7,399 nucleotides of DNA from Candidatus Sulfotelmatobacter sp. (GTDB lineage: Bacteria > Acidobacteriota > Terriglobia > Terriglobales > Acidobacteriaceae): assembly GCA_030049565.1 (NCBI GenBank), contig JASIKQ010000440.1, forward strand, positions 1 through 7,399, read 5' to 3'. The notes below the pieces were generated by a model. The model saw only the letters and a program-made list of their open reading frames with translations. It did no database searches and had not been told where the DNA came from. A program made the translations under genes and the position numbers. This document shows positions 1 to 6,128 of this stretch, one piece after another. The stretch's first letter is position 1; every line of letters starts with the position of its first letter.

Positions 1-180
1 TCTGACGGTTGTTCATCGGGGAATTGCCGCCTGAAGGATTAGGGATAGGGGGATTCGACGCGGGCGGCTCACCGCACCCCGAAAATGGCCTAATTGTAAC
101 CCGGAAGCGGACCATCTCGGACGAAAAAATCTATCCTACCTCGATAGCCGCAATTGTCGCGCCACCTTGCATTTTGTTCC

Positions 181-209
181 TTTACAAAGCATTGGCAGCG
201 TGTTAGCCT
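181..209 (+). promoter_or_regulatory. Weak candidate promoter upstream of the phosphoesterase gene
   Basis: TTTACA (181-186, five of six matches to the -35 consensus) is followed after 17 bases by TAGCCT (204-209). The latter matches the -10 consensus at only three of six positions but is preceded by TG at 201-202, as in extended -10 promoters. Transcription would start near 216 and give a leader of about 65 bases that includes the hairpin at 249-266. The rest of 1-281 shows no gene: the open frames there lack ribosome binding sites and recognisable protein features. This is a visual match only. Confidence 0.25.
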
Positions 210-247
210 CTCGGAGTCTTGTCCCCCTGAGTTGTCCACTTCTCCCC

Positions 248-267
248 GCCAGCGGGAAACCGCTGGT
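248..267 (+). other. Leader hairpin with GAAA tetraloop next to the ribosome binding site
   Basis: The arms CCAGCGG (249-255) and CCGCTGG (260-266) are perfectly complementary and enclose a GAAA loop (256-259). GAAA belongs to the GNRA class of very stable RNA tetraloops. A G-U pair (248 with 267) could extend the stem to eight pairs. The hairpin ends two bases before the Shine-Dalgarno sequence, so it would sit directly beside the ribosome landing site. It has no T-run after it and is not an intrinsic terminator. It could stabilise the mRNA or tune initiation; a regulatory role is inferred from position alone. Confidence 0.5.
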
Positions 268-268
268 C

Positions 269-276
269 AAAGGAGG
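269..276 (+). promoter_or_regulatory. Strong Shine-Dalgarno deciding a TTG start
   Basis: AAAGGAGG at 269-276 is a near-perfect anti-16S complement, with five bases between it and the TTG at 282. The signal peptide begins immediately after this codon, and no ATG in this frame gives an equally good start, so the site fixes TTG as the initiator. Confidence 0.8.
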
Positions 277-281
277 CCGCG

Positions 282-1490
282 TTGAAGACAATTTCTGCGT
301 TCGTTGTGGTGGTCCTGTTTTCATACGCCCTTTCTGCCCAAATCCCACACTTCACCAATGTGCTGATCCTGATACAGGAAAACCGAACACCAGACAATCT
401 ATTTCCCACCTGCAACATCCCAGGGGGCGACGCACTGGCATCGCCGAACGGCGTGGCGACTTCGCTGGTCACCAAACTTGATCCGATACACAATTATGCG
501 GGTTTCTTAAGGGAACGCGCTGGCACATATACTGCGGATGCATACGATTACGTCAGCGACTCACGACTCGAACCCTACTGTCAGTTTGCCTCAGAATATG
601 GATTCGCGAACCGGATGTTCCAAAGCAACCAGGGATCAAGTACTCCGGCGCACCTGTTTCTTTTTGCCGGAACCTCGCAACTCTCGGCGGGCAGCGGCCT
701 ATTTCTCAGTGACACCGCGGCCCTCAATACTAACGGGTGCCCCTCAGACGACCTGGCGACCTTCGTTAATCCCGCAGGCCAGGAAATAAAACAAGCCGGA
801 CCGGATTGTCTGTCAATTAACTCCATGGAAACCCTACTGACAGGAGCAGGGCTAAGCTGGCGCTACTATCTCCCCAAAGAAGCTCTTGGTTGGAATGCAC
901 CGCAGCAGGTCAGCACGGCCTGCCAGGCACAAGACGGTGTTTGCGCCGCCGAGGGCTGGTCCACAAATGTGGTTACCAACCCTCGTCAGGTCTTGACGGA
1001 CATTCAAAACGGCACGCTGGCGACAGTTTCCTGGGTAGTGCCAGCTCCGGCGAATTCTGATCACCCCAATATGAACAGAGGCACTGGACCAGCATGGATA
1101 AGTTCAATCGTCAATGCCGTCGGCACCTCACCATATTGGCAAAGCACGGTAATTTTTGTAACTTGGGACGATTGGGGAGGTTGGTACGATCACGTCCCAC
1201 CTCCGACCAACGCTACAGGCTTTTGCACCTCCTATTGCTACGGCTTCCGCGTTCCGCTTCTGGTCATCAGCCCTTACACTCCTGCAATGGCAGATAACGA
1301 CACCCACGACTTTGGATCCATCCTTCACTTCATCGAATCCAATTTCAACCTTGGCAGCCTGGGAGTGGCGGACGCTTTCGCCGACAATCTGAGCGAGTTT
1401 TTTTCGTCAGGACCGGGTCGCCCATTCGTCGCCATTGACCCAGGCAGAGGTTTTGACCCGGGGAACGACGGTAAGCCTGATAACGATTAA
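282..1490 (+). CDS. Secreted phosphoesterase, phospholipase C / acid phosphatase family
   Basis: This is a 402-residue exported hydrolase of the phosphoesterase family that includes bacterial phospholipase C and Francisella AcpA, enzymes that split phosphomonoesters or phospholipid head groups outside the cytoplasm. Residues 1-19 form a Sec-type signal peptide, probably cut after ALSA. Family motifs appear in order: QENRTPDNLF (32-41; Glu33-Asn34 as metal ligands), DPIH (67-70), NQGSSTPAH (116-124; by alignment Ser120 or Thr121 is the likely nucleophile), DHPN (260-263), TWDDWGGWYDHVPPP (294-308; the Asp pair 296-297 as metal ligands) and YGFRVPLLVISPY (320-332). Eight cysteines suggest disulfides. 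At 402 residues it is shorter than the large Tat-exported phospholipases C and has no twin-arginine signal or extra C-terminal domain, so it looks like a minimal core enzyme. The TTG start is set by a strong Shine-Dalgarno. The family is certain; the substrate (phosphomonoester or phospholipid) cannot be told from sequence. Confidence 0.93.
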   Translation: MKTISAFVVVVLFSYALSAQIPHFTNVLILIQENRTPDNLFPTCNIPGGDALASPNGVATSLVTKLDPIHNYAGFLRERAGTYTADAYDYVSDSRLEPYCQFASEYGFANRMFQSNQGSSTPAHLFLFAGTSQLSAGSGLFLSDTAALNTNGCPSDDLATFVNPAGQEIKQAGPDCLSINSMETLLTGAGLSWRYYLPKEALGWNAPQQVSTACQAQDGVCAAEGWSTNVVTNPRQVLTDIQNGTLATVSWVVPAPANSDHPNMNRGTGPAWISSIVNAVGTSPYWQSTVIFVTWDDWGGWYDHVPPPTNATGFCTSYCYGFRVPLLVISPYTPAMADNDTHDFGSILHFIESNFNLGSLGVADAFADNLSEFFSSGPGRPFVAIDPGRGFDPGNDGKPDND

Positions 1491-1499
1491 AACGATTAA
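1482..1499 (+). repeat. 9-bp tandem duplication across the stop codon
   Basis: AACGATTAA occurs twice head to tail (1482-1490 and 1491-1499). Each copy reads Asn-Asp-stop in the frame of the phosphoesterase gene, so the last two codons and the stop are duplicated and a second in-frame stop follows the first. It resembles a small slippage duplication. It does not change the protein but gives a back-up stop nine bases downstream. Confidence 0.8.
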
Positions 1500-1558
1500 A
1501 TAGAGAGGATTTCGGGGGCTTCCAAGCAGCGAGGGCAATTGCTCCTGCGTTTATCCGA

Positions 1559-1582
1559 CGATGCTGTTGAAGGACAGCATTG
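1559..1582. repeat. Inverted repeat upstream of the lipoprotein gene
   Basis: ATGCTGT (1561-1567) and ACAGCAT (1574-1580) are perfect inverted arms around a 6-base spacer. A G-T and a C-G pair (1560/1581 and 1559/1582) can extend the stem to nine. No T-run follows on the plus strand, so it is not a classical terminator for the upstream gene. It lies just upstream of the promoter candidate at 1580-1606 and could be an operator. That role is speculative. Confidence 0.4.
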
Positions 1583-1606
1583 ATCCAGCTTGGCAAGTGC
1601 TATGAT
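1580..1606 (+). promoter_or_regulatory. Extended -10 promoter candidate for the lipoprotein gene
   Basis: TGCTATGAT (1598-1606) fits the extended -10 pattern TGnTATAAT with one mismatch in the hexamer. A partial -35 match, TTGATC (1580-1585), lies at a short 15-base spacing, which extended -10 promoters tolerate. Transcription would begin around 1612-1614, only 7-9 bases before the ATG at 1621. The leader would then be very short, which agrees with the lack of a good Shine-Dalgarno (only GGA, two bases from the ATG). Confidence 0.4.
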
Positions 1607-1620
1607 CATGAATTTGGACC

Positions 1621-2622
1621 ATGAAAAAGAGATCGCCGATCATTTTCATACTTCTTTTGTGTGCGGTCTCTTACATTAGCTGTAGGCAGGGTTCGCCATC
1701 GACAATCTCAACTCCGCCTCCCGCCGGTCCAAAATTTGAGGCCTGCGGTCTTAATTTCGCAGATCAAACCAATGGTTCGGTCCCTGTCCAAATCCATGTC
1801 GACCCGCAAGATACAATCATTGTCGCAATATCGACCCTGCAACCGCATACAACGAATGCCCATTGTTCCGGCAATTGCAGCGGCGTTTTAGACTTTCAGA
1901 TCACAGATACTTTTAGAAACTCCTTCTCCCAGCAGATCGATGCCTGGGTGACGGGTGGGGCCATACTTGGTGACCAGGACACTTTAATCTGGAGTACTCA
2001 GCCTAGCAGTGCCAGCGGAGGAGGAGTTGATACCATCACAATTGCATCCATAGGATCAGGACCCATCGACTGCTCTAATGCTCAGGGCTGCTTTAATACG
2101 GGAAATCCCATGTCGACCAATGGATCCGGTCATTACGTAACTTGCGTAGAAACTTACTCAGCGATCAGTTCCATTGCGACCGCTGCGTCGTTTACGCTGC
2201 CACAAACCGAATGCAACTCTGGTCTCTGCGGGCCTCTTGTCAGCCCAACTGGCGCCATTTCCCTTCCAGATGCGGGCGATATCGCCGTTGTCGTATATGG
2301 TGCCGACAACAGCGCATCGTATGCCCCGGGCGGGGGTTTCAACATGACCTGGGTCTCGGGATCCAGCTGCGAAGCCAGTGAAAGCTGCACCAATACTTAT
2401 CAACAGAGCACCTACAATAACTGCGCTATCGATAACATTGGTGTAGGTGCGAACACAACCGAAGCATTAGGGGCCTCTGGAACAGGAAGTACCAGCAATG
2501 GGGATTCTCCGGCTAACCTATGTTGGGCGGACCTTACCTCCCGGAGTTCAGGTGATACAAGCTCTTCCATTGATTGGTACGTTCAAGATAATAGTGACGT
2601 CTCGTTCCTAATATTGAAATAA
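1621..2622 (+). CDS. Probable secreted lipoprotein of beta-sandwich type, function unknown
   Basis: This is a 333-residue protein I cannot assign to a named family. Residues 1-20 are a lysine-led hydrophobic signal ending in Tyr-Ile-Ser before Cys21. That is an acceptable but imperfect lipobox, because position -3 is Tyr and not Leu or Val, so a lipoprotein is likely but not certain. The mature part is rich in Ser, Thr, Gly and Asn with alternating hydrophobic residues. It carries stretches typical of extracellular beta-sandwich proteins: DTIIVAI (64-70), ITDTFRNSF (94-102), VDTITI (136-141) and DIAVVVYGADNS (220-231). Twelve cysteines after Cys21 suggest disulfide bonding. No catalytic motif is visible; adhesion or binding is a guess. 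The start ATG has only a weak GGA in front. The gene ends 40 bp from a convergent gene, with no clear terminator between them. Confidence 0.85.
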   Translation: MKKRSPIIFILLLCAVSYISCRQGSPSTISTPPPAGPKFEACGLNFADQTNGSVPVQIHVDPQDTIIVAISTLQPHTTNAHCSGNCSGVLDFQITDTFRNSFSQQIDAWVTGGAILGDQDTLIWSTQPSSASGGGVDTITIASIGSGPIDCSNAQGCFNTGNPMSTNGSGHYVTCVETYSAISSIATAASFTLPQTECNSGLCGPLVSPTGAISLPDAGDIAVVVYGADNSASYAPGGGFNMTWVSGSSCEASESCTNTYQQSTYNNCAIDNIGVGANTTEALGASGTGSTSNGDSPANLCWADLTSRSSGDTSSSIDWYVQDNSDVSFLILK

Positions 2623-2662
2623 GTTCACGCCGCGATACTGGTGGGTGTAAACAAAAATACTG

Positions 2663-4537
2663 CTATTTCAGCTCGACAATGAACGCATCGCTACGGCATT
2701 TTCCGCTTGTAGGACATCCGGGACTACGAAGCTGGCTTCCCAGACGCCAATCCCAATCGCTGCTGAACAGATAGAACTTGCCGTCCTGAGAGACATTCCC
2801 GATCGCAAGGGAGACAAAGCCGCCCGACTTGGCGCTCGCGTTAACAGTTCCCGTCGCGTGATGGTGTGCGAAACGCCAAACTTTGGGAGGACCCGAAGTG
2901 GCGACGCAAACTATTTCCCCTTCCCATGCCTGATGGATTGCCAGGATCGGATTAGTGCTGGGGTTCGATGTTCCATCCCCCTGCTTGCGTTCGCCCGATC
3001 CAGAAAACGCACCGCATACGGGCGCCGTGTCTGACGGATTGTCGTTGTTCCAGGACCAATGAGTGTCCATGCCTACGTGGAGGGAATCCTCAGCGGGAAC
3101 AAGCCGCCTAATGTCGGTCAGATCAGACAGAGGACGATACAAGAGACTGAAAGTCTCGCCGGGGCCTCCGTGATTGATCAAGTGTGTATAACCCAGTACG
3201 GTGTGGCCGCCGCAGAAATTCGCGACACCGGCTGCGTGCGACTCACCGTGGGTACTGCAGGCTGAAACCGTTGCGGAATTGGGTTTCCAAATGTAAAGCG
3301 TTTGCGAGCCCGTTGGAATGACCTTGATAGCCTCCCCGTCGCGGCTCAACCGGGCGTTATGTACGTTATAACCGGCGGTAGGTACCGCAGGAGGCAGACC
3401 ACCTCGGGCCAGTGGGGCAGACTGCGTATATGTATTCTGGAGATCATCGGTGGAGGCTTGCCGCATTTCTTTACCCGGCTCAACCCCGACGTACACGTTG
3501 AATCCGATGACAAACATGGCGTAGGGATTTTCAAAATCGGGAGGGGAGATTGCGATCCCTCCTTGCGAATCCAAGTGTATGTGGGCCTCGGGTGAAGGCA
3601 ATGTTTCACCCAGCCCGGTGGGCCGGTGAGACTTGACTGTTATCTTGACGTAATAATCGCCAGGGGGAAGATTTCCACTGACGGCCTTCAGGACGGGGGC
3701 GGGAGGCGCGGGAAGCACTCCCACCGTCAGCTGCGTAATTGGCATACCAGAACCGCCGAGCCGGCCGGTTCCCGTGTCATACCAGAAACAATGCCCGCTT
3801 GTCCGGTCATAGTAAGTCACGAGACTTCCGCCACCCTGACCCTTGCCGCCACCATAGCCGGAAAACTTTGTGTCGTCTCCGCTATTGGAAATGGAGCCGG
3901 GATAGCCCCCAAGGTCGGCGGGAAGGCCAGGGCACTTATTGAGATCATAGATGGTCGACACCTTGCTGGTGCGGACGTTGTAGCTCTGGATCAGATTGTT
4001 CGATTCGAAGTGACCGTACAAGATGTGCGGGTCGACATAGCTGAAGCTGCCGGGCTGAGGGAGGCGACATCGTGGTCCCCATTCGCAATGCGGCGTTACA
4101 TGCATGGTCAGGCCATCCATGGAATAAATGACGATGCCCCCTCCGCTGGTGCCGACATAAAAGTAATAGCCTCCATTAGGTCCCAGAGAGGGATCGAATT
4201 TTCCCCACTCATTTATTTCGGCGGAAGAGTTACTGCCGAAACTGAAACCGCCAAGGATTCCACCGACCCCGTTTTCATCGGTGACTCGCACAATGCGGGA
4301 GCCAAAGTCCGGGTCCTGAAAGATCTCGTTCGCCTTCGGGGGGATCACGGAACGTGCAGGGAAGATTTTGTGGCTGCTGTCAGCGCAATAGGGTTCCCCG
4401 CATCCAGCCGGCGACTTCTGGTCTGACAGCGACGACGAGCCTTTCCCTTCCCGATCGCCGGCCCGCACCCCGGAGGATGCGAAGCTGACTAGTATAAAGC
4501 ACGATGCTGCCAATGGTAGCGTAGCCGTTCGAAACAT
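2663..4537 (-). CDS. Secreted beta-propeller-like protein with an inserted FN3-like domain
   Basis: This is a 624-residue exported protein of unknown function. I chose the ATG at 4537: it opens directly into a signal peptide (residues 1-26, cleavage after Val-Arg-Ala) and has a weak GAGTGA at 4542-4547. An in-frame GTG at 4588 would add 17 unrelated residues before the signal. Repeating turn motifs such as LSRDGEAIKV (397-406) and VSQDGKFYLF (582-591), with many Trp/Tyr/Gly-rich strands, point to a WD40/YVTN-like beta-propeller. SRIVRVTD (80-87), SFGSNSSAE (99-107), HNARLSRDG (393-401) and the C-terminal CRSDAFIVELK (614-624) all have counterparts in the product of the gene at 6129-7399, so the two are paralogues. 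Residues about 267-385 have no counterpart there and look like an inserted domain. The mature chain has 12 cysteines. No catalytic residues are recognisable. Confidence 0.88.
   Translation of the reverse strand: MFRTATLPLAASCFILVSFASSGVRAGDREGKGSSSLSDQKSPAGCGEPYCADSSHKIFPARSVIPPKANEIFQDPDFGSRIVRVTDENGVGGILGGFSFGSNSSAEINEWGKFDPSLGPNGGYYFYVGTSGGGIVIYSMDGLTMHVTPHCEWGPRCRLPQPGSFSYVDPHILYGHFESNNLIQSYNVRTSKVSTIYDLNKCPGLPADLGGYPGSISNSGDDTKFSGYGGGKGQGGGSLVTYYDRTSGHCFWYDTGTGRLGGSGMPITQLTVGVLPAPPAPVLKAVSGNLPPGDYYVKITVKSHRPTGLGETLPSPEAHIHLDSQGGIAISPPDFENPYAMFVIGFNVYVGVEPGKEMRQASTDDLQNTYTQSAPLARGGLPPAVPTAGYNVHNARLSRDGEAIKVIPTGSQTLYIWKPNSATVSACSTHGESHAAGVANFCGGHTVLGYTHLINHGGPGETFSLLYRPLSDLTDIRRLVPAEDSLHVGMDTHWSWNNDNPSDTAPVCGAFSGSGERKQGDGTSNPSTNPILAIHQAWEGEIVCVATSGPPKVWRFAHHHATGTVNASAKSGGFVSLAIGNVSQDGKFYLFSSDWDWRLGSQLRSPGCPTSGKCRSDAFIVELK
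3383..3739 (-). other. Inserted FN3-like beta-sandwich domain within the propeller-like protein
   Basis: This covers approximately residues 267-385 of the host protein. PPGDYYVKIT (291-300), GETLPSPEAHI (310-320), ISPPD (330-334) and IGFNVYVGVEPGKE (344-357) match a pattern seen in fibronectin-III-like modules of phage tail and secreted proteins: a Tyr-x-Val-x-Thr strand, a Gly-Glu-x-x-Pro-Ser-Pro turn and a Gly-x-Asn-Val-Tyr strand. In the paralogue, the cysteine before this point and the following His-Asn-Ala motif are 39 residues apart; here they are 143 apart. The borders are approximate. Confidence 0.55.
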
Positions 4538-4676
4538 GATTTCACTCAGAAGAGAAAAGGTATATGACAAATCGGAGTGTATCACCACATCAAATGCGTT
4601 TTGCGGTGCGCAGGACCAAGCTTGCGCCGCCTAACCGAACGCAACGGTTATGCACCGATGTGGTGTCACAGACACA

Positions 4677-5975
4677 TTATGCGGCCTTCTCGGGCGATTC
4701 AATGCCATCCTTCGGTCTTGGAGTCGGAGGCGCACCTCGCCGATGACTGGCCGTCTCCCAGACGAAATATGATCCCAGCAGGAGCAGAATGCCCTCGATC
4801 GGAAAGCGATAGCGGGGAGAAACTTCAATAACTATATATGCCAACGAATAAGCGATACAGCTACTGGCCAGGAAAACGTCCACTACAGGACACGATTTCC
4901 ATAGTTTGATAAAACCCCCGATGGCGAGAAGCATGAGGGCCGCTTGAACAAACGTCTGCCAGAAACGGCGCATGCGTGGAAACCAGAACAGTGCGACGCG
5001 ACCAAGCGTCAATCGGAGAAAACGTAGCGGATTGTGACGAATCCAAACAATTGCCTCATCAAATTTAGCTCGATCGTAAGCAACTTCGCCTAGTTCTCGG
5101 ACTTTTTGTCTCTCTTCCTTACTCGTATTAGGATTCAGCGGCCTCCAATTCATATTGCGAACGTTCGCTTCCAGATCGCTCGTGGCAACGCTGTTGTTCG
5201 ATTCGTGAAGGTTCAGGCCGAAGGCGGAGCGGGTGAATATGAAATGCCCGAGCTGATATTTATTTCTCAGAGCCCATGGCATCAGCGCAGCCGTCACGAT
5301 CAAAGCAGCTACCCCCATGTAGCGTAATAACTGTATGCGACGTTCCGAAAAATAAATCAACGCACAAGCAAACCAAATCCCCAGCATCGGCAAGACACAA
5401 GGGTTGGTAAGAGCGCCAATGGCGGCGGCAAGACCGCAAGCTGCTCCCTGGGCAGGCGTAAACATTTGGCCGCGCAGGTGCTTTGCGGTTATACACAGAA
5501 GCACGGTAATCGCCAAGAAAATATAAGGAGCATCGAAAACGCCCGAGGCCTGGCTCCAAAAATTGATGGGAAGCAATGCGCCAAACAGGCCCGCGGCGGC
5601 TCCAACCCGAAGGTGCAAGCCGCAGTTCACTGCCAATACGGGCAGCAAAGCATAGGCCAAAGAGGTAGCAGTACTGGCCGCATAGCTGAGTGCTTGCGAG
5701 CCGCTCGGGCCGCTCCCAAATATATGCAGCAGGAGCGCGCAGAGAAGCGGATGCAACGGCATACAAAAAGCGCTCGGCCCTGTGACTGCCCCAAAAGGAT
5801 TAGCGTAGGTCCCATTGGTGATCAGAGAAATTGCCAGGTTGATCGGTTCCGGGTGAATTGCAGAAAATCCTGCGAAATGCAGAGTCGCCACACGAACGCC
5901 AAAACCCACGAGAAATATGGTCACGACGGCGGGCCAGAGGCGTTGGTAAGAAAAGCGGTCGGAGGAAAATCGCAC
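4677..5975 (-). CDS. GT-C family membrane glycosyltransferase (PMT_2/ArnT-like)
   Basis: This is a 432-residue polytopic membrane protein that I read as a GT-C glycosyltransferase of the dolichyl-phosphate-mannose protein mannosyltransferase-like (GT39/PMT_2) group. These enzymes move a sugar from a polyprenyl-phosphate donor to a protein or lipid on the outer face of the membrane. Around 10-12 hydrophobic segments are visible (for example 13-32, 97-117, 148-165, 191-210, 215-236, 340-357, 362-383 and 390-406). The first outer loop contains HPEPINLA (41-48), where Glu43 is a candidate catalytic acid, followed by PLHPLLCALLLHIFG (73-87). A soluble loop at about 237-317 carries PWALRN, GEVAYDRA and WIRHNPLRF, a layout common in this group. 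The C-terminal SPRYRFPIEG (386-395) is also typical. The start is GTG, the first possible start after an in-frame stop, with no convincing Shine-Dalgarno. The family call is fairly secure; donor and acceptor are unknown. Confidence 0.85.
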   Translation of the reverse strand: MRFSSDRFSYQRLWPAVVTIFLVGFGVRVATLHFAGFSAIHPEPINLAISLITNGTYANPFGAVTGPSAFCMPLHPLLCALLLHIFGSGPSGSQALSYAASTATSLAYALLPVLAVNCGLHLRVGAAAGLFGALLPINFWSQASGVFDAPYIFLAITVLLCITAKHLRGQMFTPAQGAACGLAAAIGALTNPCVLPMLGIWFACALIYFSERRIQLLRYMGVAALIVTAALMPWALRNKYQLGHFIFTRSAFGLNLHESNNSVATSDLEANVRNMNWRPLNPNTSKEERQKVRELGEVAYDRAKFDEAIVWIRHNPLRFLRLTLGRVALFWFPRMRRFWQTFVQAALMLLAIGGFIKLWKSCPVVDVFLASSCIAYSLAYIVIEVSPRYRFPIEGILLLLGSYFVWETASHRRGAPPTPRPKDGIESPEKAA

Positions 5976-5999
5976 CTGACACCCAGAGAAAGAGTCTTG

Positions 6000-6029
6000 A
6001 GGCTACTCTAACCGCACGAGGAGAGTCAA
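6000..6029 (-). promoter_or_regulatory. Weak candidate promoter for the glycosyltransferase gene
   Basis: On the minus strand TTGACT (6024-6029) is followed after 18 bases by TAGCCT (6000-6005), giving five of six and three of six consensus matches. The leader would be about 17-20 bases before the GTG at 5975. The same TAGCCT hexamer appears in the candidate promoter at 181-209, which may be chance. A separate promoter here is expected, because a terminator closes the preceding gene. Confidence 0.22.
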
Positions 6030-6043
6030 GGGCCACGCACAGC

Positions 6044-6068
6044 CGGTAGTGGCTGTCAACCACTACCG
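6044..6068. repeat. Perfect 9-bp inverted repeat with TTGACA in its centre
   Basis: The arms CGGTAGTGG (6044-6052) and CCACTACCG (6060-6068) are exact inverted copies around a 7-base spacer. On the minus strand the spacer contains a perfect -35 hexamer, TTGACA (6054-6059). No convincing -10 lies 15-19 bases further on. With no T-run on either side it is not an intrinsic terminator. It lies between the terminator of the upstream gene and the glycosyltransferase start, about 70 bases from the latter, which suits an operator or a leader hairpin. Confidence 0.5.
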
Positions 6069-6080
6069 CGCAGCATGCTC

Positions 6081-6117
6081 AAAAACGTGTTTCAAGACAT
6101 ACTTGAAACGCGACGTT
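6081..6117 (-). terminator. Intrinsic terminator of the truncated propeller-like gene
   Basis: Reading on the minus strand from the stop at 6129, GTTTCAAG pairs perfectly with CTTGAAAC around a TATGT loop (6089-6109). The base of the stem extends by either a CG/CG clamp with one mismatch, or AACGT/ACGTT around a three-base bulge. A run of five T (6085-6081) follows at once. It begins about 12 bases after the stop codon. The stem is only moderately GC-rich, so termination may be incomplete. Confidence 0.65.
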
Positions 6118-6128
6118 CCTGCAGGTCT

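Noticed and set aside
9..206. A 65-codon open frame starting with TTG near the left edge
   Set aside because: It has no ribosome binding site, domain or signal, and it crosses the candidate promoter of the first gene.
2623..2662. A terminator in the convergent gap
   Set aside because: Only an imperfect pairing (GTTCAC with GTGTAAAC) is present, and the T-run seen on the minus strand comes before it and not after it.
3626..4426. A 266-codon open frame on the plus strand inside the long propeller gene
   Set aside because: It lies wholly antisense to a gene with a signal peptide and a paralogue in the window, has no Shine-Dalgarno, and its translation shows no recognisable domain. It is an expected shadow in a GC-rich gene.
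4538..4588. The GTG at 4588 as start of the long propeller gene
   Set aside because: It would put 17 mostly polar residues ahead of a clean signal peptide that begins at the ATG at 4537.
4662..4676. GTGTC/GACAC hairpin directly after the glycosyltransferase stop
   Set aside because: The stem is only five pairs with a three-base loop and no T-run, too weak to call a terminator.
5466..6011. A 181-codon open frame on the plus strand opposite the glycosyltransferase
   Set aside because: It is antisense to a convincing membrane protein and its translation is a basic, low-information sequence.
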